Origin: an uncultured Amphritea sp.
Lineage (GTDB): Bacteria; Pseudomonadota; Gammaproteobacteria; Pseudomonadales; Balneatricaceae
Direction: 5' to 3'
NCBI RefSeq assembly: GCF_937127095.1
Contig: NZ_CAKZLP010000034.1
Coordinates: 1-64,000 of the forward strand
DNA: 64,000 nt
A program made the translations under genes and the position numbers. The notes under the pieces were generated by a model. The model was not told where the DNA came from. It did no database searches and saw only the letters and a program-made list of their open reading frames with translations. Shown piece by piece: positions 45,219 through 57,136 of this stretch. Each line of letters starts with the position of its first letter. Positions within the stretch are counted from its first letter, which is position 1.

Positions 45219-46223
45219 TTATTCCTTGCCGCTAGCCCCAAATACGCCACCACGAATTAGTACAGACATAACGTAGTGTTGTTGCTCAACACTCGGTTTG
45301 GTGTCATTCAGTACCCACCCATCAAACAAGCTATAGAAATCTTGCTTCTGCTTAGGCTGACGAAAAGCGGTTCCTAATGTGGTTACTGCAGCGTACGGTT
45401 CTGCGGCTACCGGGAATTGAGCATCGGGGTACCAGGTGTCAACCGTGCGGATGGCATTGCTGATTTTTTGTGAGTGCATACCGGCAATGTCATGCTTTTT
45501 GTAAAGCTCTTTGCTTTTGGTTTTACCGGTATCAAGAACCAGCTCTTGAGATGGATAGACCTCTTGTCCGTAGCCTACTTTCACTTCTGCTTTGACATAA
45601 AGAATGACAAACGTCTCACTTTTTAAACCCTGTTCGATGAAAGCTGATATTTTGGCAGCATCCGCATTAACATCATCAAAATTCGTCAGTGACAGTTTTT
45701 TGGCATCGGCTATTTCCGCGACTGAGTCGTCACCATTAGCCGATAAAGATACCGTTACTTTAATTGTTTCTGCACCTAAACGGTTGCGCCACAACCAACG
45801 CGCATTGGCGATGTTTGCAGCATAGCGACGAGAGAGTTCAGCAACACCCTGTTCCGTTAAATAACTATTTACGACTTCGAGTAATTTAGTTTGATAATCC
45901 TGGTCATTACAGACGCTTGGCTTGCCAGTAAAAGGTAAAACCTTACAACTCCATTTTACTAATAGCGTGTCGCAATCGTGATCTAATGCAGCTACATCTA
46001 CCGTTTGTAGGTTAGCCTTTTCGATCTCTGCATCAAGCTTTGCCGGATCATTAGCGATGGCCGCTTTAAGCCGATTACTGATGGTGCCTCGTACCGATTT
46101 GGTTTGAATACCTACCGGTTTTAATTCCGTGGTTTTTGAGTGACTATCAAATTGCCAGAAAAAAGCGTCTGAAATATCTAAGTTGCGCTCAAAAGCTAAT
46201 ACGCTAGCGGTTTTTAATGTCAT
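45219..46223 (-). CDS. csy3: Cas7f/Csy3 backbone subunit
   Basis: Six Csy3 copies form the crRNA-binding backbone of the type I-F surveillance complex. This 334-residue protein shows the Csy3 pattern: SVLAFERNLDISDAFFW at the N-terminus, SVRGTISNRL, RWLWRNRLGAE, and the C-terminal RQPKQKQDFYSLFDGWV. AAGGAG precedes the ATG, 2 nt after the csy2 stop. It is in the standard operon order csy1-csy2-csy3-csy4. Confidence 0.97.
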   Translation of the reverse strand: MTLKTASVLAFERNLDISDAFFWQFDSHSKTTELKPVGIQTKSVRGTISNRLKAAIANDPAKLDAEIEKANLQTVDVAALDHDCDTLLVKWSCKVLPFTGKPSVCNDQDYQTKLLEVVNSYLTEQGVAELSRRYAANIANARWLWRNRLGAETIKVTVSLSANGDDSVAEIADAKKLSLTNFDDVNADAAKISAFIEQGLKSETFVILYVKAEVKVGYGQEVYPSQELVLDTGKTKSKELYKKHDIAGMHSQKISNAIRTVDTWYPDAQFPVAAEPYAAVTTLGTAFRQPKQKQDFYSLFDGWVLNDTKPSVEQQHYVMSVLIRGGVFGASGKE

Positions 46224-46225
46224 GG

Positions 46226-48564
<2,339 letters not shown>

Positions 48565-48582
48565 TCAATATCAGTGAATAAC

Positions 48583-51500
48583 TCACTGCCAGAATCCTAA
48601 CCACGTGTGATACCACCAGACGCGGTCTTCACGATTTTCCAGAGAGACCGTGGCAAACTGCCGGGCAATGCGGGATACATTAGACTCATCCCGTTTATCT
48701 GCCAGCTCTTGCAGCACCTCATCTAACTCGGTTGTCAGCCACGGTGATACCCTGTCGTTGTCGGGATTAAACTCCGCAAAGCGGATCTTCTTGCTCTGAA
48801 ATGTGCAGTGATTAAGGTCTTCCCATGCGTCTTCTGCGTATGTGAATTTGTAGCCGCTTGGATCATCTGCCACCGGCAAACATACAAAATCATCCTGAGG
48901 CCCATCACTGACACGAAATGGACTGATTTTTTGCAAATGTGCCGACGCGCGATTACCGTTATTTTCGCGCCAAAAGGCACTTACGAAGTTATCGCGATTG
49001 TTAAGTAGCTTTTGCATTACAGCATGCTCTAAATCGGCCAGACTCTCTATTGGCTGCAACTCGTTAGAACGCACGATTCTTGCTACTGAATCCACATTGG
49101 CCAGTTGGTCTGCGCTAATTAAATCCCGACAAAAATGACTGCTCAGGACGAAACCCCTACTCTCAAAACCAGGCCGGACAAACGCCAGTTCACTCCCTTT
49201 CAGAGCAAGAATATTTCTATCCAAAATCAGCATATTGGGTTTGTCAGCTACTTTATCGGGACGATGACGCCAAACCCTGCCTGCCAACTGAATAAGAGAT
49301 CGCATCGACGATGGTTCAACAATCGCCCAGTCATAATCATGATCTCGCCCTACCTCAGCCACAGGGCTGGCGACAACAATAAAGATGTGATGCTTGGCGG
49401 GATTAGTACTTATCGCAGCTTGTATCTCTTTGTGAGAAAAAATGGCGTTAGGCTCAACGCGGGTCAGAATTCGGTCGAGACGCCTCTCCAGGGCATCCCT
49501 TAACATCAATAACTGTTTCGCGTGATAGCAACAAAGATGAATCTGCGTATCGGTATCAAAACCGGCTTGTTGATAAAGAGCGCGAACTAACCCAATGATA
49601 GGTTTCACATTCGCCATGCGTACCAAACCGATACTGACTTTTTTTCCAGTCTTAGGGCAGGTTTCTGAATTATTCCGGTGCAGTTGAATCGCACCGTTTA
49701 CTACCTCAGCCGCCAGTGCAGGCATATCAACTTTTTCATTCTCTGGCGGTGGAGGCAGATCAAGTGGCAGTATTTCTGCATGACGCCTTGGCCGTTGCTT
49801 ACCAAGTTCTTTCGCTCGTTTTTGTGCAAACTCCAGGTGGGCTGTTGTGTATTGATCGACGTTCGCACAAGTTACCTGCTGTTGTTTATATTCATCGAAC
49901 CAGGCACAACAGATGGGTAAACCCGGATGAATCCCCATATGGCTATTCCAGATTTTTCGACCCGCCGCATAGGCTTGATATAATCCCGTAATCAGATCAG
50001 GCGTCAGGGTAGCTGAGGATAACAACACCTTACTCCCATACAGGCCAGCCATGTGAACTAAGCGCGACAGCGCAGGCAGATCCGACTGATCAAAATCATC
50101 CGGTTCGTCTAACACTAAATCACTGGTCAGCAGACGAAGAGTTGGCGCGATGTATCTTCCACCTCTGACACATTCCGATGCTTGCATAATGTGATCAACC
50201 GTACAGCTTACTACAGGTGCATAGAGCAACTGCCGGGTTTTAGGGTCGGAGACCAGCGTACCGAATTCATCAGGTAAAATATCGCCATCAACCCATTCAC
50301 TTTTATCTAATAGTTCTTCTAACGACTCACTGCCCTGATCTTCAAACGTCATGCTGTTTCGTTCAGTTTGTGCCAGGTCAAAAAGCATACGATTAGCAGA
50401 ACCACCAACGAGTATCGCCAGATCATCCTCATCCAGAGAAAGTCGCTGGCGCAATGCTTGTCCTGTTTGCAATGTCAGCACACGCAACCCTAATGCGATA
50501 GTGAAACGCGCACCGGTTTCCGGGTTAGCTAAGGCATACATAATTCGGGCATTAGCTAATGTTTTTCCGCGCCCCGTTGAGGCCATGTTTACCCCAAAGA
50601 ACCCTTGATCCTGGGCTAGAGGTTGTAACTTTTGTGCCAGCGCAAATGCGCCGTTTTGCCATGAGTAAACAGGATGCCTGGTCTGCTCAGTAAATGCTTT
50701 AAGCTTATCCGGCAGGCTTGGTAACTTTTGAAGAAGAGTTGGAATTTCAAGTGCCACTCTTTTGGCAAATTCGCCGACGCCTATCAGGTGTTCATCCAAT
50801 GCTTGCTTTATTTGACGGTTGTTATCGGTATTGGCGGCCAATTTTGCTAAAAAATCGGCATCCCCTTTTACTCTTCTTCTGTCTTCGACATTAGGAAGGC
50901 TGGAGTAATTATGATCCGCCAACATCAAACACAGCCGCGAAAGATTCATAAACAATGGGTCGGATATTGTTTGCGTTGCAAGTGCTCGCAACGGTGCACA
51001 ATCTCTAGCTTTTCTAGCCCAGCGACGTACACCTTTTTGCCAGCTTTTACTCGCCATAATGACGTCTTTTAATCGCCAAAAATCTTGATTATCCGGCAAT
51101 TTTTCATTTCTCACCCACTTATCAAAAGGCGCAATACTGGCGAAAAATTCATCAATATCTATTTCCTCACCCCAATCTCGAGCATTGCATTGTTCTTGCT
51201 GGCGATTTTTTGCCTCATACTGTGATGGCAAGAAGGTTGGCATTCGGTGGTGAGTAACAATCAGCCAGGCAACCAGCTTTGCCAAAGGAGGTAGATTGTC
51301 TAGTCTTTTAGATTTCACATCGTTTTTTTTAGTACCTAAAGCGTCATTCGGTAACTGCTCTAACCACGCAGGATTAGTACACATGAAACCGTCAAAATCC
51401 ATTAATCGAGTTAACCATTCGTCATCTGTTTTACAACCATAAATCATTGCCTGAAAAAGCCTTAGCGAAAGCCACTCGTGACGGTAGGGATCACCCATAT

Positions 51501-51927
51501 TTTTGCCACTGTTGTTCAGTAATTTAGCCTGGAAGCCAATCGTCGCTTTACCAATATCGTGTAGAAGACCTGATAGAACAGCGATAATTTGAATGCTATG
51601 AGCATGAATCCACTTTGTTTCATCATGGTTGCTGGAAAATGCTTTATGTGTGCTATTAACTGGCACCTGGCCAAGCTCATTGAACTTTCTTTTATTACCC
51701 ACCACCCACACCAGATCAGAGCGCGACCGGCTTCGTATCCAATGGCAACTTACCGCTGTGCTTTTGCTCGCGGTTTTGCGAAGCAGTTTTTTAACCGCCA
51801 GAAGGCCTTCCTGAGTAATGATAGTTTGCCAGGTGTTATCGCCAATGCGATCCGCAAACGCGTCCAGCACTCGTCGCGTGCGAGCCAGCGCTTTCTTTTC
51901 ACATTGAGAAACAAAGGTGACCATCAT
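48583..51927 (-). CDS. cas3: Cas2-3 fusion helicase-nuclease, type I-F
   Basis: In type I-F systems Cas2 is fused to Cas3. Residues 1-80 form the Cas2 domain (MMVTFVSQCEKKALARTRRVLDAF), which with Cas1 integrates spacers. The HD nuclease motif LLHDIGK lies at 122-128, the helicase Walker A STGRGKT at 450-456 and the DEPD box at 607-610, with SSATLTP following. The total of 1114 residues is normal. The ATG at 51927 lies 2 nt after the cas1 stop, and GGGAG near the cas1 end acts as ribosome site. Expression is tied to cas1. Confidence 0.97.
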   Translation of the reverse strand: MMVTFVSQCEKKALARTRRVLDAFADRIGDNTWQTIITQEGLLAVKKLLRKTASKSTAVSCHWIRSRSRSDLVWVVGNKRKFNELGQVPVNSTHKAFSSNHDETKWIHAHSIQIIAVLSGLLHDIGKATIGFQAKLLNNSGKNMGDPYRHEWLSLRLFQAMIYGCKTDDEWLTRLMDFDGFMCTNPAWLEQLPNDALGTKKNDVKSKRLDNLPPLAKLVAWLIVTHHRMPTFLPSQYEAKNRQQEQCNARDWGEEIDIDEFFASIAPFDKWVRNEKLPDNQDFWRLKDVIMASKSWQKGVRRWARKARDCAPLRALATQTISDPLFMNLSRLCLMLADHNYSSLPNVEDRRRVKGDADFLAKLAANTDNNRQIKQALDEHLIGVGEFAKRVALEIPTLLQKLPSLPDKLKAFTEQTRHPVYSWQNGAFALAQKLQPLAQDQGFFGVNMASTGRGKTLANARIMYALANPETGARFTIALGLRVLTLQTGQALRQRLSLDEDDLAILVGGSANRMLFDLAQTERNSMTFEDQGSESLEELLDKSEWVDGDILPDEFGTLVSDPKTRQLLYAPVVSCTVDHIMQASECVRGGRYIAPTLRLLTSDLVLDEPDDFDQSDLPALSRLVHMAGLYGSKVLLSSATLTPDLITGLYQAYAAGRKIWNSHMGIHPGLPICCAWFDEYKQQQVTCANVDQYTTAHLEFAQKRAKELGKQRPRRHAEILPLDLPPPPENEKVDMPALAAEVVNGAIQLHRNNSETCPKTGKKVSIGLVRMANVKPIIGLVRALYQQAGFDTDTQIHLCCYHAKQLLMLRDALERRLDRILTRVEPNAIFSHKEIQAAISTNPAKHHIFIVVASPVAEVGRDHDYDWAIVEPSSMRSLIQLAGRVWRHRPDKVADKPNMLILDRNILALKGSELAFVRPGFESRGFVLSSHFCRDLISADQLANVDSVARIVRSNELQPIESLADLEHAVMQKLLNNRDNFVSAFWRENNGNRASAHLQKISPFRVSDGPQDDFVCLPVADDPSGYKFTYAEDAWEDLNHCTFQSKKIRFAEFNPDNDRVSPWLTTELDEVLQELADKRDESNVSRIARQFATVSLENREDRVWWYHTWLGFWQ

Positions 51928-51929
51928 GA

Positions 51930-52877
51930 TTACATCGGCTCCCAATCTTGTTTCAACGCGATGGCTTTTACCTGATCAAACATAAACTCTAATGCTTTAT
52001 GGTCGGTAAAGGCTTGCAGACATTGCTGACGAAACTCTTGCTCTGTCGCTTTTTCTTTAGCACAGATAAAGGCCCAGGGCAGGATGATGGCGTCTTTTAT
52101 CAGGTCGGCGATATCAAATACCAATGCACCCCGGCGTGTTTTGCCATGCATAACGGCAAAGCCATGGGGTATACCTAATACCCAAAGCGTGGTGGCTGCC
52201 AGACCATAGGCCAGGTAGTTGCCGTGATTCAGAAAAGCATTTGCTGTGTCGATTGCTTCACGCTCGCGGGTGAAATCACCGTAGTTGGTTGAGCGAGCGG
52301 CATATTTATAGAGTTGTTTAGTGAGTTCCGCTTCAGCTTGTAGCAGGCGTGTTACCTGATCGGCGGCGGATATTTTAGCAAGGCAGTTGTCGAGGGCGGG
52401 TTGGATATCGGCGCTATTAAAGCCTTCCGCTTTAAGATCACGATTTTTACTCCACAGTGTTTGCAAGTAGCTGATTCGGGCCTGTTGAAACTGCTTGGCG
52501 GCGATGAGGCGCTTATTGTCATCGAACCAGAACTGCATCCAGCCTTGTAGATATTCAGTCGGGCGATATTCGCTTTGTGGCGTTAACCACTCTATCTCTG
52601 TCGCCATCAGCAATGGTGTGCCACCGCCACCGCAAAAACCGACCAGTACGCCCGCCGAAGCCAGCATGCGCATGGCCGCCTGAGTGATTGAGGTTCCAGT
52701 ACCTAACAGCAGGCAGGTAGTGTTGGCGATGGGAATGTTCCAGTACTGGTTTTCGTTTTTGGCCTCAGTGAGATAGAGGACACGGCCATCTTTTTGCATT
52801 ACCCGGCATTTTTCCAGGTAGTAGATGTTGGCGCGCTTAGAGTGCAATATTGCTTTTAGATCGGTCAACTGATCCAT
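51930..52877 (-). CDS. cas1: Cas1f integrase
   Basis: Cas1 is the integrase that, with Cas2-3, inserts new spacers at the leader end. The I-F subgroup is seen in HSKRANIYYLEKCRVMQKDGRVLYLTE at the start. Catalytic residues are in REREAIDTANAFLNHGNYLAYG (Glu), HGKTRRGALVFDIADLIKDAI (His and Asp). Length 315 is normal. It is the first cas gene of the operon, 154 nt downstream of the WYL regulator gene. Confidence 0.97.
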   Translation of the reverse strand: MDQLTDLKAILHSKRANIYYLEKCRVMQKDGRVLYLTEAKNENQYWNIPIANTTCLLLGTGTSITQAAMRMLASAGVLVGFCGGGGTPLLMATEIEWLTPQSEYRPTEYLQGWMQFWFDDNKRLIAAKQFQQARISYLQTLWSKNRDLKAEGFNSADIQPALDNCLAKISAADQVTRLLQAEAELTKQLYKYAARSTNYGDFTREREAIDTANAFLNHGNYLAYGLAATTLWVLGIPHGFAVMHGKTRRGALVFDIADLIKDAIILPWAFICAKEKATEQEFRQQCLQAFTDHKALEFMFDQVKAIALKQDWEPM

Positions 52878-52984
52878 ATTCGTGTGTCCCAGTTATTAAT
52901 GGGCCTTCCATGGCACATCCTTTTCCTTGGTCTCTTAACCGTGTCCCATTTCCTGTGGCCTTCCTGACGGTGCTTATTCAACCT

Positions 52985-53019
52985 TGTTTATACAAACGCA
53001 ACAATGCTGGTTATAAACA
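52985..53019 (-). promoter_or_regulatory. Candidate operator/promoter of the cas operon
   Basis: TGTTTATA (52985-52992) and TATAAACA (53012-53019) form an 8-bp inverted repeat 19 nt apart, between the WYL gene and cas1. The inner arm on the minus strand includes TATAAA, a possible -10. A WYL dimer is a natural candidate to bind. Confidence 0.45.
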
Positions 53020-53030
53020 CATGTCGAGAT

Positions 53031-53873
53031 TTAAGGCAGGTAGGGCTGTATCTGTTTCCAGCTCTCAGGCTCGACAATTATCTGCTGTGCTTCAGGGCTA
53101 TTCTGGTAATGATCCAGGCGCAATCGCTGCACCAGATACATCGCCAACGCGGCACGTACGGGGATGCTCCGCTGGCCATTGTTCATCTGATAGTCCAGCT
53201 CAATCAGGCGGCGCTTTTCAGGTGTTAGCCTAGGGTCCGGTTGAATCACCAGCTCCAGCCAGGTTTGCCAGCGCTTGTCCTGCTCAGAGCCAAACATTGC
53301 AGCGCCCTCAAATTCAAACTCGCCATTGAAGCGGGACAGGACAAAATCACGGTAATCTCCATTTTTCTCGCAGTAAGCACGGACATGCCAGCGAATACCG
53401 TCAAACACCAGGCAGTGAGGAGAGATGATGCGGCTTTCATATTGCGGGCTGGAGAGCGAGGTATAACCTATATCGAGACGCAAACGGTCTCGGATGGCAC
53501 GGATAATGGGTTGCACCAGCGTAGCTGATATATTGCGTAACGGGGCTTCTAACTGACAGAAACCTGTCTCGAAAACCGACAGGTAATCATCACAGCCGCT
53601 ACGGGCAAGAAGTTGGCCATACTCATCAATATGTCCCTGAGCGAAATGGGGTTGAAAATTCGCTGTCGGTATGTAGCCCTTAGCCGAAGCATCGTATATC
53701 AGATTATCCGGCGCTTGATGCTGATAGCGGCCCACAATGTCAGAGGCTTTCTGGCGACTAATCTGCAGAATATTTTGTAGATAGGTGGTGTTGATTCTGC
53801 CTTCCCATTGGGCGAAGGTTTCGATGATCCGGTAGTGATCTGCCGCCTGATAACTGATCCCTGCTCTGTTCAT
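53031..53873 (-). CDS. WYL-domain regulator of the BrxR/CapW type
   Basis: The N-terminal winged helix (RIIETFAQWEGRINTTYLQNILQISRQKASDIVGRYQHQAP, residues 15-55) and DNLIYDASAKGYIPTANFQP follow the pattern of the BrxR/CapW regulators found at the head of BREX and CBASS loci. A WYL domain spans about residues 120-190 (YTSLSSPQYESRIISPHCLVFDGIRWHVRAYCEKNG) with a C-terminal extension. WYL proteins sense nucleic acid or nucleotide signals and control defence genes. It is directly upstream of cas1 on the same strand. Repression of the cas operon, and possibly of itself, is the simplest guess. Confidence 0.82.
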   Translation of the reverse strand: MNRAGISYQAADHYRIIETFAQWEGRINTTYLQNILQISRQKASDIVGRYQHQAPDNLIYDASAKGYIPTANFQPHFAQGHIDEYGQLLARSGCDDYLSVFETGFCQLEAPLRNISATLVQPIIRAIRDRLRLDIGYTSLSSPQYESRIISPHCLVFDGIRWHVRAYCEKNGDYRDFVLSRFNGEFEFEGAAMFGSEQDKRWQTWLELVIQPDPRLTPEKRRLIELDYQMNNGQRSIPVRAALAMYLVQRLRLDHYQNSPEAQQIIVEPESWKQIQPYLP

Positions 53874-54004
53874 AGCCCCTACATCCCTGGCAGTTACACT
53901 GACACCATATTTATTGAGAATTTATATTTAATCTGATTTACACAGCAAAAAACAACACTCTTCTATAGAAATTCAGGCATCTCGGCTAGGTGATTCGGAG
54001 TAGC

Positions 54005-54811
54005 CTATTGCTGACCGTTGCCACCAACTGACTCAGCTTCTGCCGCGTCAACAACAGAATCAGGAGGATTTTTTAACGCCTCCAGCACTGCACTCATCTC
54101 CTTATACTTCTCAGGTGACCAGACAATCTTACGCTGACCATAATCGATGTTGTAGCCACCACCGCCGAGTATATCCATTCCCAGCAGCCCATCAAATGAT
54201 TGCGGAGCAGTGGTTTCAATCACCGCAGTGGATTTATTTTCAAAACGGTATGGCCCCAGTTCTATACGATCAAACACCACGCGTTCGGTTTTGATCAACC
54301 CACCCCCGGCAACCTGGGCATAGCTGGAATCACGACTGGTAGCGTTCAGCGAGCTAACCCCGCCTTTATGTAGCACGGTCATGCTGGCGCCGGTATCAAG
54401 CAACAGATTCAGGCTGGCCTTTCGTCCGCGCCAAATAACATTGACCGGTACCAGTACCTGATTCCCCATCACTTTAACCGGCGATGTCATCTGTGCCAGA
54501 GTTCTTTCCAGCTCACGTATCTGTTGTTTCCGGGCGTATGCGTCGGATTGTTCCTGACGACGTTTCTGACTAGCCAGTTTTTCCTCTTCCGACAAAACTT
54601 CAGTCTCAACCTGCTGACTCTGTTGCCGAAACTGTGAAGGAATTTTATGCGGGCTATCAACAAATATTTTGCGTCCGTTGGCATCGATATAATGAAGAAT
54701 TTCTGCAGAAACTGCCGGAGCAAAAAGCGTGCTCATAGAGAGCAGAATTGTAGCCACCCTCATAGCCGTGGTGACAAAAGTTCCGTGAGATCGGTCATCG
54801 TATCGCTGCAT
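54005..54811 (-). CDS. Periplasmic retropepsin-like aspartic protease with DUF4124 region
   Basis: The signal peptide (residues 17-36, ending VSA) leads into a DUF4124-like segment (ILHYIDANGRKIFVDSPHKIP), a charged coiled-coil (about 65-105) and a single-chain retropepsin domain. The latter has the active-site LLLDTGASMTVLH and the second core motif DGLLGMDILGG. Such proteins act in the periplasm on unknown substrates. The ATG at 54811 has AGGGA upstream. An internal ATG at 54763 would give a shorter signal peptide and cannot be excluded. Confidence 0.85.
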   Translation of the reverse strand: MQRYDDRSHGTFVTTAMRVATILLSMSTLFAPAVSAEILHYIDANGRKIFVDSPHKIPSQFRQQSQQVETEVLSEEEKLASQKRRQEQSDAYARKQQIRELERTLAQMTSPVKVMGNQVLVPVNVIWRGRKASLNLLLDTGASMTVLHKGGVSSLNATSRDSSYAQVAGGGLIKTERVVFDRIELGPYRFENKSTAVIETTAPQSFDGLLGMDILGGGGYNIDYGQRKIVWSPEKYKEMSAVLEALKNPPDSVVDAAEAESVGGNGQQ

Positions 54812-54861
54812 AATGTTTATCCCTGTTTAATTGATTGGCTTCCCGCCTGCTGCAGATGCTA

Positions 54862-54981
54862 TCAGCTTAGAAACTGATAGACTCCATTTAATATGAAAAC
54901 GCCTACAATCACCAGAAATAGAAGCATAAAACGGATCATGAGACAGTGTTTACAAACCTTCTTGCGCTTCGGTGCCGCCAT
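54862..54981 (-). CDS. Small membrane protein, 39 residues, downstream of yciH
   Basis: A short reading frame beginning MAAPKRKKVCKHCLMIRFML and continuing as one hydrophobic transmembrane segment (LLFLVIVGVFIL) to GVYQFLS. Lys-rich start, a CxxC pair and a single helix suggest an inner-membrane peptide. It starts 2 nt after the yciH stop, so translation is probably coupled. It is too short for routine gene callers. Similar small proteins next to SUI1-type genes may exist in related genomes, which a search would settle. Confidence 0.6.
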   Translation of the reverse strand: MAAPKRKKVCKHCLMIRFMLLFLVIVGVFILNGVYQFLS

Positions 54982-54983
54982 TG

Positions 54984-55355
54984 TCAGCCCCCTGCCAGCT
55001 TCACGTTAAAGCCCTGTTGCTCAAGCAACTGTTTAAGCTTTTCCCGATGATCGCCCTGAATCTCGATAACGCCATCTTTTAATGAACCACCGGTACCACA
55101 CTGCTGCTTTAGCTTCTTAGCCAGCTCTTTTAACGCTTTTTCAGCCACCGGCACACCGGTAATTGTAGTCACGCCTTTGCCTTTTCTGCCGGCAGTTTCC
55201 CGGCGAATCCGCACAACGCCATCCAGGCTGCCGAGCCGTTGCTGATCGGCCAGCTGATCGCAGACACACTGATCAACCGCCTCTTTACACCCCGGGCAGA
55301 GCTGCCCTTTTTCCGTTGAGAAAACCAGATTACTTAGCTGATCACGCATCGACAC
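54984..55355 (-). CDS. yciH: SUI1-family translation factor YciH
   Basis: YciH resembles eukaryotic eIF1 and acts as a translation initiation inhibitor under stress. The SUI1 domain fills residues 45-123: VVRIRRETAGRKGKGVTTITG, LAKKLKQQCGTGGSLKDGVIEIQGDHREKL. The N-terminal part has a CPGCKEAVDQCVC cysteine group (possible zinc site). The GTG at 55355 has AAGGTG at ideal spacing, and an ATG two codons later is the alternative. It is followed by the 39-residue membrane peptide and lies 35 nt downstream of dgt on the same strand. Confidence 0.92.
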   Translation of the reverse strand: MSMRDQLSNLVFSTEKGQLCPGCKEAVDQCVCDQLADQQRLGSLDGVVRIRRETAGRKGKGVTTITGVPVAEKALKELAKKLKQQCGTGGSLKDGVIEIQGDHREKLKQLLEQQGFNVKLAGG

Positions 55356-55390
55356 AACAAGACACCTTAATGGTTATACATTTCATTGAA

Positions 55391-56710
55391 TTAATTAACT
55401 GACATTCCGCCGATCTGCCGGGACAGATAGGCTGCATAATTGTCGGTCATTCCGCCGATAAAATCGAGTACGCGCATATAGGCTTGATACAGTGGCCACT
55501 CAGGGTTGGGGCTATGAATCCCCATCAGACTGATAATCTTCTGACTGCGATAACTGAGCTGGTCACTACTCTGGGTGTGTTGTTCGTAGGCTGCAGCGCA
55601 GAACGAGTCCAGCAAAGAGCCCAGGGTGCTGTACGCCCCCACCTCAAGCTCAGCTTTTCGGTTATCCGGAAACACCCGTTCACGGGCCAGTGTTTTGGCT
55701 TTTTCCAGCCCTTCCCTAACATTAAGATCACCATCAGCCAGTAGCTCGCCGGTATAGTCTCCGGCCATGATAGGCGTCAGATTAGACATAAACGCAGATA
55801 CCGTTGACTCAACCATATTTTCCATCGCCATACCCCGCAGGGCCGATATTTTGCGGCGCGCGGATGCCTGAGTGAAAAAGATCTCATCTTCATAGTTAAG
55901 ATCACCGCAGATCTGCAGCATTATCGGCTTAACATCATTGAAACTGAGTATGTTCAGTTCAATCGCATCTTCGAGGTCAAGAATTGCGTAGCAGATGTCA
56001 TCGGCGGCTTCGACCAGAAACGCCAGCGGATGGCGGCACCAGTAGTCGTCCCCCAGTTTGACCAGCCCCAGCTCTCGCCCCAGCGCATTTAGAATTTCGC
56101 GCTCGGTTCCAAAACAGCTGAACTTGCCTTTTTTACCTGCCCGCTCCACTGTCCAGGGGTATTTCAGCAGAGTTCCCAACGTTGGGTAGGTTAATCGCAG
56201 ACCACCATCAAACAGGTTGTTCTCAATCCGGGTCACGACTCTGAACCCCTGCGCATTACCTTCAAAGGTTTGCAGGTCCTGAAGCTCTGCTGTGCTCAGC
56301 TCTTCAAGATAATGTTTAGGCGCTTTGTGCTTAAACCAGTCGCGGATGGCATACTCCCCGGCATGACCAAAAGGAGGGTTGCCAATATCATGCGCAAGAC
56401 AGGCTGACTGTACTATCGTCCCAAGATCATGAGGACTAATCCAGGATGGCAATTGATCCTGCAACAACTCGCCTACCCGGATGCCGAGACTGCGGCCCAG
56501 ACTACCCACTTCGATACTGTGAGTCAGACGGGTATGGATATGATCGTTGAGTGATAATGGATGTACCTGGGTTTTTCGCCCCAAGCGGCGAAATGCGCTG
56601 GAGAAAATTATCCGGTCATGATCCTTGTGAAAATGGCTTCGACCTACCTCTTCCGGGGTTAGGTTTTCGTGGCCATAACGCTTGGTTGTCAGTAGCTTAT
56701 CCCACTCCAT
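55391..56710 (-). CDS. dgt: Deoxyguanosinetriphosphate triphosphohydrolase family protein (Dgt)
   Basis: Dgt-family HD enzymes remove triphosphate from dNTPs and shape the nucleotide pool. The HD metal ligands are in RLTHSIEVGSLGR and ACLAHDIGNPPFGHAGE. The Arg-rich N-terminal SSAFRRLGRKTQVHPL and the later EAADDICYAILDLEDAIE motif complete the set. The 439 residues fit the subfamily of about 440, shorter than E. coli Dgt (505). Substrate preference may be broad. It is the first gene of a dgt-yciH-small peptide cluster. Confidence 0.9.
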   Translation of the reverse strand: MEWDKLLTTKRYGHENLTPEEVGRSHFHKDHDRIIFSSAFRRLGRKTQVHPLSLNDHIHTRLTHSIEVGSLGRSLGIRVGELLQDQLPSWISPHDLGTIVQSACLAHDIGNPPFGHAGEYAIRDWFKHKAPKHYLEELSTAELQDLQTFEGNAQGFRVVTRIENNLFDGGLRLTYPTLGTLLKYPWTVERAGKKGKFSCFGTEREILNALGRELGLVKLGDDYWCRHPLAFLVEAADDICYAILDLEDAIELNILSFNDVKPIMLQICGDLNYEDEIFFTQASARRKISALRGMAMENMVESTVSAFMSNLTPIMAGDYTGELLADGDLNVREGLEKAKTLARERVFPDNRKAELEVGAYSTLGSLLDSFCAAAYEQHTQSSDQLSYRSQKIISLMGIHSPNPEWPLYQAYMRVLDFIGGMTDNYAAYLSRQIGGMSVN

Positions 56711-56923
56711 TAGTACGATCCGTCAAATTTTGTTCACTCAAGTGTGCGGTATCAGTTAAGGCAAATCAATCTATACTCCTGACTTAATGACAGAGATTAG
56801 TCTGCAGATGCCGACGCCTTTCAGAAAAGGAGCAACCGCCATAGCGAAGACACGTAGAGGCCCGTTTGTAAGCCTGCAGTGATCACCGACCAGGTGATGG
56901 ACCTAAGGAGATAAGACCAGGGC

Positions 56924-57136
56924 CTATTTAGAAGAGTCTGATTCTCCCCTGCCGGTATCCTGATCGAGTTCTACTAAGGAGATTTCATGTTGTGTATAGA
57001 TAAAGCAGCTTTCACAGTGACGACATTGATAGATCTCCGCCGAGGGCTTTTTCAGCAGCGTTTTTAACCCCCGGTGAGGCTCAGTGACAAGCGATGATTC
57101 AATCAGTAACGTACAGTCCCGACAATGTGTGTGCAT
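56924..57136 (-). CDS. Small cysteine-rich protein, zinc-ribbon-like
   Basis: A 70-residue protein with the cysteines in pairs: HCRDCTLLIE near residue 4 and YQCRHCESCF near residue 37, compatible with a small zinc ribbon. The remainder is polar with an acidic C-terminus. The ATG at 57136 follows a G-rich run that can act as ribosome site. I do not recognise a family. It lies alone between dgt and the Sco operon (divergent from the latter). Confidence 0.6.
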   Translation of the reverse strand: MHTHCRDCTLLIESSLVTEPHRGLKTLLKKPSAEIYQCRHCESCFIYTQHEISLVELDQDTGRGESDSSK

